Position numbers and translations under genes: made by a program | In this document: positions 1 through 10,545 of the stretch, piece after piece | Layout of the letters: the number at the start of each line of letters is the position of its first letter | How positions within the stretch are numbered: the first letter of the stretch is position 1 | NCBI GenBank assembly: GCA_949130495.1 | Contig: OX422218.1 | Span: 39,239,651-39,303,650, forward strand | DNA from: Sambucus nigra | Lineage: Eukaryota; Streptophyta; Magnoliopsida; Dipsacales; Adoxaceae | DNA length: 64,000 nt | Reading direction: 5' to 3' | The notes under the pieces: model-generated | What the model was told of the DNA's origin: nothing | The model's input: the letters and a program-made list of their open reading frames with translations, nothing else | Databases searched by the model: none

Positions 1-1330
1 AAATTTATTTTTTTAAAACTATTCATAGGTGTCCAAACTTTAACCCCTCATCTTTTGTTTCCTCATATGTCCATGTTTGGGTTCGATTTTTGAATTTACC
101 TGTAGTTTTTTGGCACCAGAGATTATTATTGGAAATCGCTCGCGGCATTGGAATCCCCATTCGAAACGACTCATCTACAATTAACCAAAAGTATGGTTTA
201 TATGTTACGGTTCTTATTGAAGTTGATTTTCTTTCAATCTTCCTACTGTTGTGGTGGTTGAAGTTGAAAATGAGAAAATTCCAATAAAAGTTTCCTTTGT
301 GGATACCCTACCTTTTTGTGATTATGGTGGAAGTGTTGGACACACAATTTCAAATTGTAAAAATGTCAAGCATAAATCCCATCATGGATCAGGGAAACCT
401 CAAAGAGTTTCTAACCAAGGTACGAAAAAACATTTTCATTTAAAAAAAAAATGGAACTCACTTAAATAATAAGATGGAAAAAGAGTTTGTTGGCAAACAT
501 ATCTCTACCTGAGATAATTTTGGGTTAGATGCTAGGGCTAATGATGCAGGTGCCTATATATCCTTAAGTCAAGAAGCTCCCACTGTACACGTGGTGAATA
601 ATGGAAAAAATTTGGATCCACCTGTTCAGCAGGAAAATCACGTACAGTTAGCTAGATTAAATTACACCTCAACTCCACATGTGGCTCATAACAGTTTGAC
701 TTGTTGACTTCTAAAGATTTACCAAATAATATGGAGCATACCCCCAAGAATCCGGTTGAAACAAGCCTTGTTCAATATGATACCATAAGTAATGCACATG
801 GCATAAACTCTAAATCAGGTAGCGTGGGGAAAATAGTGATACCGGATCGTATAGTGGACGTGGTATCATCAATTATATTGGCATCTAAAATAGTGGATTA
901 TTGTGATAGTGTGAATAGTGAGAATAATAATTCAATTTCTGAAGATGAAATGCCAGCTCTAGAGGATATATCAAATTTAATCAGTCATGGATTGAATTTA
1001 TTAGTCGAGCTCCCCAAATTTGATTTAGGAATGAGTCATAATTCAGCCTGAGTCCTAATTCAGCCAAAGCTAGGGCTTTTATTGAAGATTCAATTATTAA
1101 AAAAGGCAGAAACATACATATTCAAACACAAGATAGCAATTCATTCGATATCCTAGGCAACACTGAAAAGAATCAAGAATTATTAAGTGGAGTTTTCGAC
1201 CTTAACTCGTGAGGAGAAATTGGCACTTAAATATAATTTAAGGTCTTCTTTTTCTCGTACAAGATCTTGTAAATTTTAGTGTTATTTATTTTTTCTTTAC
1301 CGCTTGTAAGAGCCACTAGGAGAGGCTACT
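1..1330 (+). pseudogene. LINE alpha ORF1 remnant and 3' end (cut by window edge)
   Basis: Second half of a plant LINE ORF1 (DUF4283 family, the RNA-binding part of a retrotransposon), read by comparison with the better copy on the minus strand at 47,908-48,684. Seen: the block LPVVFWHQRLLLEIARGIG near 96-150, a zinc-knuckle-like CDYGGSVGHTISNC near 318-360, and an acidic serine/asparagine-rich C-terminal part (701-1,051). One T is missing from a T run near 225-232 relative to the other copies, so the frame breaks. A stop follows at about 467. After the ORF come the tail shared by all copies (taagagccactagg) and the 3' end near 1,330. No ORF2 lies between ORF1 and the 3' end, so this lineage is a deletion derivative. 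The inverted counterpart is 58,794-60,110. Confidence 0.72.
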
Positions 1331-1816
1331 CAAATATATAACATATAACAGACTACTCAAATATCATAATTACATATTTGATTTTTTTTAGAAAACTGTA
1401 AAATTTAAATAAAAGTAGAACTTATAAGTTATATTAAAATTACAATATGAACAATTTTTGTTAAACTGACACCGTGGTTTACTCTAAAATAATGAAATGA
1501 TTTGTTTATGTAACAATGTCATTTGTTTAAAATAACACCAATATTATTCAATTAAAATGATATTGTAATTATGACGACTACGTAATTACAGTAATATTAT
1601 TTCACAAAATACTTATTTAGCTCTACAGTTTAAAATAAAACAATTTTGAAATATTACGCTTGAAAAACGCTATGACTTTTGTTAATTTAAAGTTGTGAAC
1701 TCTTTTAAAATTACGTTGTAATTAGTGTCTCAAAAGACCACTCCGTAACTTTATAACACAGTTTTGAAATGACATCGTTATTTTTTCTTTTCTTCTTTTA
1801 ATTATTTTTTTAATCA
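1331..1816. repeat. Dispersed AT-rich repeat, no gene
   Basis: No credible coding sequence. The stretch from about 1,345 to 1,775 occurs again inverted at about 58,330-58,790 and a third time at about 39,225-39,660 in the orientation of the right copy, so it is a repeat family of its own. The family and ends are not recognised. Confidence 0.7.
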
Positions 1817-2263
1817 AGACTATCACAAGAAAAAACACATTTCGCAACACATAAACTATGTCATGAAATATATTAATTATGTCGCAAAAGACATTTCGCG
1901 ATATAAGATTGCCTGTCGCGGTAGCGCCGTCTGGGAATGTATTCCACGACATACATATCTATGTCGTGGAATGTATATACCAATCGCGATAGGATACATG
2001 TCGCGAAATGTATATATTTATTAAAATACATATTAATATTTATTTTTTATATTAAAAATACCTTACCTTTTATGACATAATGACATGTCGCGGAATGTCA
2101 TTCTTTACGTGACATGCCTTACATGTCGCAAAACGTCATCCAATTAGGCGACACTCAATGTTGCTAAATGTCATTTATAGTGCCACTAAAAGTCATTATT
2201 CAAAATATGATTTGATTTTTAAAACACCCACGTTATGTCGCTAAAACATATATTTTTCTGTAA
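1817..2263. mobile_element. CACTA-like terminal/subterminal repeat block
   Basis: Starts with ctatcacaagaaaaaacac, close to a CACTA (En/Spm) terminus, and ends with a weak tttttctgta that could be the opposite end. In between, short motifs of the type atgtcgcgaaatgt recur in both orientations, including a hairpin around 1,943-1,972 (ccacgacata against tatgtcgtgg). Arrays of short inverted and direct motifs beside the terminus are typical of CACTA subterminal regions, where the transposase binds. No transposase ORF is present, so this would be a non-autonomous or internally deleted copy. Inverted counterpart: 57,775-58,297. Confidence 0.5.
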
Positions 2264-2689
2264 ATAATTCCAAAAGAAGATTGCAAGATGCATATATATA
2301 AATTTTGGCCATGATATAACCTGTATAAATGTGCATCCAAACTATCACATAAAATGACTCCATATTCAATTCTACAATTCTTCGTTAAAAGACAATTCAT
2401 TTCATTCAAATGAATATGATTACAACAAATGTTCAAAATAACACCAACTACAAAAATAATACACATTTCACAAGAAACTTTGAGTCATCCAATAAACTAG
2501 CCCAATGAAATCCATCATCAATTTGTGACAAGAAACAAATACACACGTGTTAACCATAATTGGATTATATAATATGATAAAAAATCTACTTTTATCATAA
2601 GTGTGCCTCTTTTTGCTATTTTTGATAGTCGTTTTACATTTTTGCGCCTCGACGTTCAATTTTCAAATTCGGATATGTTTGAATTAATC
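2264..2689. other. AT-rich spacer without recognised gene
   Basis: Unique-looking AT-rich sequence, repeated only as the inverted copy at about 57,330-57,775. The short frames here have no recognisable domain. Confidence 0.5.
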
Positions 2690-3225
2690 AATTTTGGACG
2701 CTTCATAATTTTAGAAAATTTCGACATAGTTTCCTTTGTTTATTCACGATATCCATCTTGTTTTAACATTTAAAATTATCTCGGAGACATCAACAAAATC
2801 CATTAAAAATAATCAACAAATCCCTTCCAACAATGGTCTTACTTTAGTTACACGCTCCACCCTCAGTTCTCAACATGTTTCATAAACTTATGTTTAAGTT
2901 AATCAAATTAAAACACTCAATAATTTCAAAAAAAATCGGCAGAGTTTCATTTTTTTATTCAAGAAATCCAACATGTTTTATCATTTAAATAAACTCAACG
3001 ACATAGACAAAAGCCATAAATAAATAATCAACAACTCCCTTCCAACAATGGTCTTACTTTAGTTATACGCTCCACCCCAAGTTCTCAACAAGTTTCCCAA
3101 ATTTATGTTTGAGTTAATCAATTTAAAACACTAATAATTTCAAAAAAATTCGGTAGAGGTTCCTTTGTTTATTCAAGAAATTGAACCTCATTTAAATAAT
3201 CTCAACGACATGAACTCCAACGATT
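2690..3225. repeat. Tandem repeat, period about 214 bp, about 2.5 copies
   Basis: The landmark tttgtttattca begins at about 2,734 and 3,162, with a degraded copy near 2,947. Each is followed by a histone-like spacing of the same words (for example cttccaacaatggtctt near 2,824 and 3,040). Copies differ by scattered substitutions. An inverted set lies at about 56,820-57,310. Nothing here looks coding. Confidence 0.7.
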
Positions 3226-3271
3226 AAACATAAATAAGCTAAAAAATAACTCAATCGATAAAAAGGTTCAC

Positions 3272-4747
3272 CCGTTGGAAGCTATTTTTAGTTTTCACCC
3301 ATTAACGACATGTTTCAAGCCTAAGTCTAGATTTTCACAAATTATCGTCGTATTTTTGAAACGAGAGTATCGTGACTACGCGATAAGTTCCTACGTGTTA
3401 CATTGGTCTCGTGTGAGGTGTTCGTGCCTGTTACGGGGTCATTTGGGCCTCGTTTTGGATTTTAACCCTCTAAAGTCATGTTTTATGCAAAGTCCAAGTT
3501 TTACAAATTATCCTTGTATCCTCAACCCAAGAGTCCCGTGTCTATGTGGTAAGTCCCCATGTGTTAAGTTTGTCCCGTGGGAGGTGTTCGTGCCTCTTAT
3601 GGGGCCGTTTAGGGGTTGTTATGGGTTTTCGCCCTCTAATGACATATTTTTAAGCCTAAGTCAAGATTTTTGTAAATTATCATCGTATTCTTGAAACCAG
3701 TCTCGTGACTACGCTGTAAGTTCCTACGTGTTACATTGTACTCGTGTGAGGTGTTCGTGCCTCTTACGGGGTCGTTTGGCCGTTATTTTGGATTTTCACC
3801 TTCTAAAGTCATGTTTCAAGCCAAAGTCTAAATTTTGCAAATTATCCTCATATTCTCAACCCGAGAGTCCCGTGGCTATGAGGTAAGTCCCTACGGGTTA
3901 TGTTGGTCCCGTGGGAGGTGTTCGTTCCTCTTAGGGGACACTTTTAGGCATTGTTTTGGGTTTTCGACCGCTAATGGCATATTTTTAAGCCTAAGTCTAG
4001 ATTTTTGCAAATTATCGTCTTATTCTCCAAACGTGAGTCTTGTGACTACGCGATAAGTTATTACGTATTACATTGGTCTCGTGTGAAGTGTTTGTGCCTC
4101 TTACGAGGTCGCTTGGGAATTGTTTTGGATTTTCACCCTCTAAAGTCATGTTTTAAGCCTATGTCTAAATTTTGCAAATTATCATCGTATTCTCAAACTG
4201 GCAGTCCCGTGACTACGTGGTAAGTCCCTATGTATTAAGTTTATCCAGTTGGGAGGTGTATGTGCCTCTTACGGGGTCATTTAAGGGCTGTTTTGGGTTT
4301 TCACCCACTAACAGAATATTTTTAAGCCTCAGTCTATTTTTTTACAAATTATCATCGTATTCTCAAAACGAGAGTCTCGTGTGAGGTGTTCGTGCCTCTC
4401 ACGGGGTCGTTTGGCCGTTGTTTTGGACTTTCACCCTCTAAAGTCATGTTTTAAGCCTATGTCTAAATTTTACAAACTATTCTCGTATTCTCAACCTGAG
4501 AGTCTAGTGGCTACGTGGTAAGTCGCTACGTGTTACGTTGGTCCCGTGGGAGGTGTTTGTGGCTCTTACTGGGCCGCTTAGGGACAGTTTTGGGTTTTTA
4601 ACCCTCTAACGGCATATTTTTTAGCCTAAGTCTATATTTTTACAAATTATCGTCATATTCTCGAAACGAGAGTGTCTTGACTACGCGGTAAGTTCCTACG
4701 TGTTACATTGGTCTCGGGTGAAGTGTTCGTGCCTCTTATGAGGACGC
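3272..4747. repeat. Satellite array with alternating A/B monomers (about 335-bp dimer)
   Basis: Nine landmarks g(a/g)ggtgttcgtgcc-like lie at about 3415, 3581, 3748, 3915, 4085, 4253, 4383, 4550 and 4720, giving spacings of 166, 167, 167, 170, 168, 130, 167 and 170 bp. Monomers alternate strictly. Type A has tctcgtgtgaggtg, a tttggatttt block and aaagtcatgttt. Type B has tcccgtgggaggtg, tttgggtttt and catatttttaagcc. The array is therefore a higher-order repeat of A+B dimers, with one truncated B unit (4,253-4,382). Short ORFs across it are by-products of the repeat. The inverted counterpart is 55,250-56,750. Confidence 0.88.
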
Positions 4748-5410
4748 TGCAGAATGTGGTTTCATCGTGATGCTTATTCTATACAATGATTTGTACATGG
4801 TATTTTCAGACCCTAGATTCAATTTTTCCAACATCAGTTTTTTACTTGAGTAATTATTTTAATTTTTGTGACCTAACTATTTAGTACCATATTTTGATAG
4901 ATTTCTTTTTCTTCCCATAAAATGTAAAATGCAAATTGGGGCGATTGCGGTACAAAAATGCAGTCCTTGTACATTGTTACACTTGTAGTGCAGATTTTGA
5001 AACAGGTGTGAACTTCATTTTTAAAACAATATGTATTTTGTCTAATAAATTATTTGATATCATATATGTAATTAATATTTAGGTTATAAAGTCACAGTAT
5101 CCCAAACGACGCTGCACGTCGGTCAGCCGACACAACGTACAAAGTGAAGTCGGCCAATCGACTCTGAAAAGATGAACATTGGCCAACCGACACACACCTC
5201 CAAGGAAATTTTGGACAATCGATGTAAACGATGTTGCACGTTGGTTAGCCGACTTTTCAACATGCTTTACATTCCCACATTCTTCAAGTTTTAGACGTTT
5301 TACATGCATATTTATGCATTTGAAACTTTTATGACGACCATCGATTTCATATATTTTTATTATTGGTTTCGTAACAAATGTTGATTCTATAGTATATTTT
5401 TATTATTGGT
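4748..5410. repeat. Dispersed repeat containing a ~30-bp minisatellite
   Basis: Begins with gctgcagaatgtggtttcatcg, also found at 22,820 and, inverted, at about 25,740, 33,850 and 55,250. Positions 5,100-5,270 hold five degenerate ~30-bp units built on (g/t)ttgg(c/t)(c/t)a(g/a)(c/t)cgac. The same minisatellite recurs at 23,180-23,340, 54,760-54,910 and 63,935-64,000. No coding capacity recognised. Confidence 0.72.
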
Positions 5411-5414
5411 TCCA

Positions 5415-6090
5415 GATACCAAAAATGTCTGGAATCATTCCTTTGCTTCTGTAGTATATTTTTCCTCTTGTAACCATGATATTGTCCTCAAGAAACCAAC
5501 AACTTACAAAGGATAACCTGTTGTTATGTTTTCTGATGATGATATTAAAACCCATGCTAAACCTTTTCAATATGCTTTGATTGGCAAGTTCTCTCATGGA
5601 AGACCTTCTATGGATGTTATAACTCAAGTTTTTAAACTTTTTCTCTCAAAACTTCTTTTAATGTAGGTTTATTGGATCACAAGCATGTTTTAATGAGGTT
5701 AAAATATTGAGAAGATTTTACAAGGATGTGGATGAAGGACTCTTGGCATATTGGAAGATTCCCAATGAGGATATTCAAATGGACACCTTATTTTTGTCCA
5801 GAGATGGAGAGTAGCCTAACTCCCATATGGGTGTCTTTTACTCATTTACCCATTCATTTTTTCTTAAAATCATCTTTGAATTCCATTGCACAACTGATTG
5901 GAAAACCTCTAAAAGTTGATGCTTCCACTGTGGAGATTAATAGACCAATCGTTGCTCGTGTGTGTGATGAGGCAGATCTTACAAAGAAGAGTTCAAAGAG
6001 AATTTGGATCGGTTGTGGTGACAAATATTTCTGGCAGGAAGTAATGTTTGAAAACGGGTTTGGCAGGAAGAGTTCAAAGCGTCTGTGAAG
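5415..6090 (+). pseudogene. LINE gamma ORF1 remnant: DUF4283 domain
   Basis: A nearly complete DUF4283 domain can be read in pieces. First comes a lead-in resembling SFASVVYFSSCNHD. From the ATG at 5,526 the frame reads FSDDDIKTHAKPFQYALIGK, then FSHGRPSMDV. The downstream part is HKHVLMRL, WHIGRFPMRIFKWTPYFCPE, PIWVSFTHLPIHFF, IGKPLKVDA and RPIVARVCDEADL. DUF4283 is the N-terminal RNA-binding-type domain of plant LINE ORF1 proteins. Breaks: a frameshift just before 5,526, another near 5,645, and a TGA near 5,709 where the copy at 53,923-54,339 keeps a sense codon. It runs directly into the C-terminal tail of ORF2 at 6,085. Confidence 0.78.
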
Positions 6091-6483
6091 TCTCTTTTAG
6101 AGGCGTGGAAGCCTCATTGGGGGTGGGAGGGAGACAAACGGGTTTGGCATTCGGTTCCTCATTGCATTATGTGGACGATATGGAAGGAGAGGAATACTCG
6201 TTGTTTCGAAGGTATTGAGTTGGCGCCTTCGAGACTTCGTTATCTATTTTTAAGCAACCTTCTTAGCTGGTCGAAGGGGAAGATCTCCATCACGACTCAG
6301 GACGTCGTTGAGTTTATGAAGGAGATAAGACCGGGGGTGTAGTTTAGGAGTTTGTATGACAAGGGGTATCTATCTATTTTTTTCAAGTTGCCCTTATTTT
6401 TTTATGCTTTGTATACTTCCTGTATACAGGTTCGCTCCCTCAGCGTTTGGTTTTTAATGAATTCATTTAATGATAAAAAAAAA
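6085..6483 (+). pseudogene. LINE gamma ORF2 C-terminal tail and 3' UTR
   Basis: The 85-residue frame to 6,342 contains HSVPHCIMWTIWKERNTRCF followed by a short tail ending at a stop. This is the end of plant LINE ORF2, just after the zf-RVT region. The 3' UTR follows (gtatacttcctgtatacagg, gttcgctccctcagcg) and ends in an A-rich tail at about 6,474-6,483. Endonuclease and reverse transcriptase are entirely missing, so LINE gamma here is an internally deleted ORF1/ORF2 fusion that could only have moved in trans. Counterpart: 53,572-53,926, minus strand. Confidence 0.75.
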
Positions 6484-6970
6484 GTATATATATGAATTAC
6501 TCTATGTACATATATACATATTTGGCACCCACAGGCTATGCTGCGGTGGTGCACGCATACTTTACTATCGAATCAAAATACATCACGTACATAAGAACCA
6601 CGCGTTCGGAATTGCTCAGGAACCGTCTCAGTTCATATCACACATATTGGAGGCGAACATATTTCACATATACATGGGTCACGCACATACCTACGATCCC
6701 ATGGTTAGCGGACTTATAAATTCATAAAAAAGTCACTAACAGCCCTATGTCTTGAGGTACCGATCTAAATTCCCCCGAAGTCACACAAAGATAAGTTGGT
6801 CCTCTCCCGAAAATCAACCTCCCGTGATAGCAAATATGGTAGGTATTTCATACACATAGTAATCCATATACTAAGTAATCAGACAACTTAGGTAATCATC
6901 GTATTAATATAGGTATGCACTAGCCCTATATCTTAAGTCTCAGACGTATCATAGTATCATCCCGAATATT
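6484..6970. repeat. Dispersed repeat segment, no gene
   Basis: AT-rich with short frames lacking domains. 6,650-6,970 is repeated inverted at about 33,117-33,370. At the right-hand inverted copy (about 53,560-53,575) the part 6,484-6,817 is absent and LINE gamma abuts the following sequence directly. Confidence 0.6.
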
Positions 6971-7799
6971 CTATGTAATATGTTTAGCGCAACAACTCTC
7001 ATCGTATAAGTCCAAATACTTAAACCTAGTCCAAAAGGTTACTAAGTCACCCACTAATCCAAATACCCTACTGTTGCTATTTAATAATTCTTCCCCACCA
7101 TCTAGAGAGTGATTATTGAGATCTTCTTTACCCTTTACAGAAATCCCCCATTTTGCCTTAAATAAACTATTTTTTTCCACACATGCGTTTTCAATGTGGC
7201 ACTGTGCCCTTCCATCCTTTTTTGTCCCTTCTATACAATTAATAACTGTTCCACTCACACCCGATTCTATCCCTTTGGTAGTGTCTTTCACTATATTAAA
7301 TACTTTGCACCCTACACGCTGATCAATTTCTGTTGGACCAAACTCCAAGTCTGGCCTGCATACGCGTGCAGCGTCTGAATTGGGGTTGTCCGCTTTGTTC
7401 CATGACGAGTCCTCGCCATCGGGCAACAGTGTCTCAACCGCCCATCCCTGTACGGGGATGCTACTGTCGTCGGCTTTCCATCCAGCTGACGCCGTAATCG
7501 TCACAAGCTTCGCATTCCCTACCCCTCTCTCCGGTGTACTGGTCTGCAGTATTCCCTCGCTGACGACCTTTTGTTTCTCCTCCATGATGCCTCCGAGGAG
7601 TTCCCCTCCTGTTTCTGTTTTCAGCGTGGCTATCGAAGCCGTAGTCGTAATGTCCGTTGTATACAGCTCAGCATGCCCAGGTGCGAATTCCCTGCCTCCA
7701 TCGCATTTACCACAACCCGATACGTAGGTCGTCGCCTGCTTCGACACCTCCACGACGACACAGTTCACTTCTTTTTCTAGAATTGTATGTGGTCTGAAG
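6971..7799 (-). pseudogene. LINE beta ORF1 C-terminal remnant running into the endonuclease start
   Basis: A 265-residue open frame on the minus strand (6,971-7,768). It matches, residue for residue with scattered changes, the C-terminal part of LINE beta ORF1 at 48,735-49,628 (blocks GKCDGGREFAPGHAELYTTD, ASAGWKADDSSIP, DQRVGCKVFNIVKDTTKGI). At its end the sequence switches to LVTFWTRFKYLDLYDES and HITWNIR. The latter resembles the first beta strand of the plant LINE endonuclease, so an internal deletion probably fused ORF1 to the ORF2 start. It is 5' truncated at 7,799. Related copies: 32,262-33,116 and 52,570-53,446, both plus strand. The frame being open need not mean function. Confidence 0.7.
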
Positions 7800-9034
7800 T
7801 ATTGAGTTATTAAATTCTACAATAAAAATAGTTTTTTATATTAAAAAAATGGTTTTTATATAAAAAAAGTTTTTTTATTAAAGTTAAACAACTTTTAATT
7901 AAAATTACAAAAATTATACATAATAAAAACTATGTTTATTAATAAAAAAAATGTATAAAAGTGTTTTTTAATTAATGAAAAAATATCGTGATTAATTAGT
8001 GCCATTGGAGCGGATCCACATTCCCACTCCCAAATAATGTTTTGACTCTATCTTGTTCAAAATTTAAAAATATAAAAAAAATTCTCTAATACAATTTGTT
8101 TTTTAAGGGGAACATTGAAATTTAATTCTTTTATGGAATTCGTATTCTCATTGGTCCCATTTACACATATGCTAAAGATTTATAACCTAATATCTAGTTG
8201 TAATTATTAGATGCGAAATATATTTTTTTTCATTTCACTATTAAAATAATTGATGACAAATTCGACAACATATCATAGCGTAAACTTTTCTGAACAATTT
8301 AAGTACTTTATAATATTGTGTTACGTTATATAAACAACAAAACTCAACAAGAATTCAACCCAAAAACATAATTATGAGTCTTAAGTAGATATATCTTACG
8401 GATTTGAGAATGTCCTAAATTTTTTGTTATAAATAGTAGTGGAAGACGATTTTGGTTTGGCATGTGTGGAAGATATAGGAGATAGTGAATGCCAATGTTG
8501 GGAAGCGTGTTAGTTTAGTTGAAGAAAATAAAATAGGGCAAATAGTGTTTGTGGTTTCATCATGCGAGTTATAAAATTAGTATTCAGGAAATGGTGTTGG
8601 ATCGGGTATTCAATTTATTAGGTGTATCATTGGAGTTTTGGTAGTAAAAAAATTCATGATAGGCATTCAAATGAGTTGGTTCATCTCACGTACTCAAATT
8701 CGTAAGAAATATCAATTGAAGTATCATGGGTACTCAGACTCGTTCATATCTTGAGTTACAATAATGAAAAATGAGAGTCTATCTTCCCAAATGAAATGAT
8801 CTCTGAATATGCGTGTCCCACGATCCGATAATGTTTGATACTCTGTGCGACTCGATTAGGAATATAAAGTATTTAAAACTATTCTTTCACTCAATATTTA
8901 AAATGAAGATATTTCTTGTATTTATAGAGGGGAAAGTTTATATGTACCTCCTTGTAGCCCGTCTAGCGACCACATTTGGGTTTTCTTTTTTTTTTCTTTT
9001 TTATTTTAAGTTTTGTATTATTTTGTGGATATAA
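7800..9034. repeat. 1.2-kb AT-rich repeat unit A
   Basis: Unit defined by comparison with 9,035-10,256, 12,196-13,184 and 13,185-14,387. Landmarks in order are a T/A-rich tract (tttttaattaa), cattggagcggatccacatt, ttaaggggaacattg, catttacacatatgc, acgttatataaa, aatagtagtgga, tttcatcatgcgag and a T-rich end. Inverted copies are at 51,360-52,560 and, partial, at 31,840-32,255 and 45,190-45,470. No coding capacity recognised; the 73-residue frame near 8,813 is open in two copies only because the copies are so similar. Confidence 0.7.
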
Positions 9035-10256
9035 AATAGTTTTTAATACAAAAAAAAAACTGCTTTTTGTATAAAAAAACATTTTTTCATTAAAATTAAA
9101 CAACTTTTAATTAAAATTAGGAAAAAATTATTTTTTTCATAAATAATAAAAGCTATGTTTATTAATAAAAAAAATCTATTAAACAGTTTTTTTAACTAAT
9201 GAAAAAAAAATGCCATTAATTAGTGCCGCTGGAGCGGACCCACATTCCCGGACCCAAAGAATGTTTCGACTTTATCTTGTTATAAATTGAAAAAAATAAA
9301 AAAAAATCTCTCATACAATCTTTTTTTTAAGGGGAACATCGAAATTTAATTCTTTTAATTAATTCATTTTCTCATTGGACCCATTTACACATATACTAAA
9401 GATTTATAACCTAATTCCTAGTTGTAATGTTTAGATGCAAAATATTTTTTTTCTTCATTTGACTAGTAAAATAATTTAGGAGATATTCGACAACATATTA
9501 AAGTGTAAACTTATCAGAACATTTTAAGTACATTATAATATCGTGTTACGTTATATAAAAAAACAACACTCAACAAGAATTCAACCCAAAATCATGCCCA
9601 TGAGTCTTAAATTGATATAACTTACGAATTTGACTATGTCCTAAATTTCTTAGTTATAAATAGTAGTGGATGACGATTTTGGCTTGGCATGTGTGGAAGA
9701 TATATGAAACAGTGAATGCTAATGTTGTGAAGCGAGTGAGTTTAGTTGAAGAAAATAAAACCGGGAAAATAGTGTTTGTGGTTTCGTCATGTGAGTTGTA
9801 AAATTAGTATTGTGGAAATGGTGTTGGATCAGGTATTCAATTTATCAGGTGTATCATTGGAGTTTTGGCAGTCAAAAAATTCATGATAGGCATTCAAATG
9901 AGTTGGTTCATCACACGTACTCAAATCCGTAAGATATATCTATTGAAGACTCATGGCTACTCAAACCTGTTCATATCTTGAGTTACAATAACAAACAATG
10001 AGAGTCTATCTCCCGAAATGAAACGATCTCTCAATATGCGTGTCCCTCGATCCGATATTTTTTTATACTCTGTCCGACTCGATTATGACTATAAAGTATT
10101 TAAAACCATTTTTTCACTCACTTTTTAAAATGAAGACATTTCTTGTTTTTTCATAAGGGAAAGTTTATATGTACTGCCCTATAGCGAGCTTGGCGACCTC
10201 ATTTGGGCTTTTTTTATTTTATTTTTTTAAGTTTTGTATTATTTTGTGGATATAAA
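9035..10256. repeat. 1.2-kb AT-rich repeat unit B
   Basis: Second copy of the unit at 7,800-9,034. It ends directly at the LTR at 10,257. The same unit-to-LTR junction occurs at 14,387/14,388, so unit plus LTR was duplicated as a block. Only its first ~400 bp has an inverted partner (about 50,960-51,360), which marks the inner limit of the outer inverted repeat. Confidence 0.68.
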
Positions 10257-10447
10257 TTTTATTGATATTAGAAATCATGCACAACCCCACTTTGGAAACA
10301 ATTAACAACAAATAGAAAAAGTCATCACGAGGTTATTCACGTGTGCAATTAAAAAGGGCTTACCCTGTTTTTCTCCTTTTATGTAGGAACAACTCTTTAT
10401 AACACGTATATTGTTTTAAGTTTCTAAACCGTAGTGCTTGTTTGATG

Positions 10448-10460
10448 CTATATAAAGGCA
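10448..10460 (+). promoter_or_regulatory. LTR TATA box
   Basis: tgctatataaagg lies about 70 bp before the LTR end, where the U3/R promoter of a Copia LTR is expected. The same box is present in the LTRs at about 12,173 and 14,579. Confidence 0.5.
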
Positions 10461-10526
10461 ACCTTAACTTCAATAAAATACTAAGAATAGTTACAGAAAC
10501 TGAGTATTGAGTTATTAAATTCTACA

Positions 10527-10545
10527 TGGTATCATATTGGTAAAG
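10527..10545 (+). promoter_or_regulatory. Primer-binding site of Copia-type element 1
   Basis: tggtatcatattggtaa directly follows the LTR end. It is a decayed form of tggtatcagagc, the standard site complementary to the 3' end of initiator Met-tRNA used to prime minus-strand synthesis. Confidence 0.65.

Noticed and set aside
3272..4747. Regular repeats considered as a CRISPR array
   Set aside because: Units of ~167 bp are contiguous satellite monomers with no short repeat/unique spacer structure, in a plant genome.
7380..7727. 115-residue antisense ORF (MGLSALFHDESS type), open again at 32,315, 49,103, 52,645 and 60,872
   Set aside because: It lies exactly opposite LINE beta ORF1. Its conservation follows from the copies being similar, and it has no domain or promoter.
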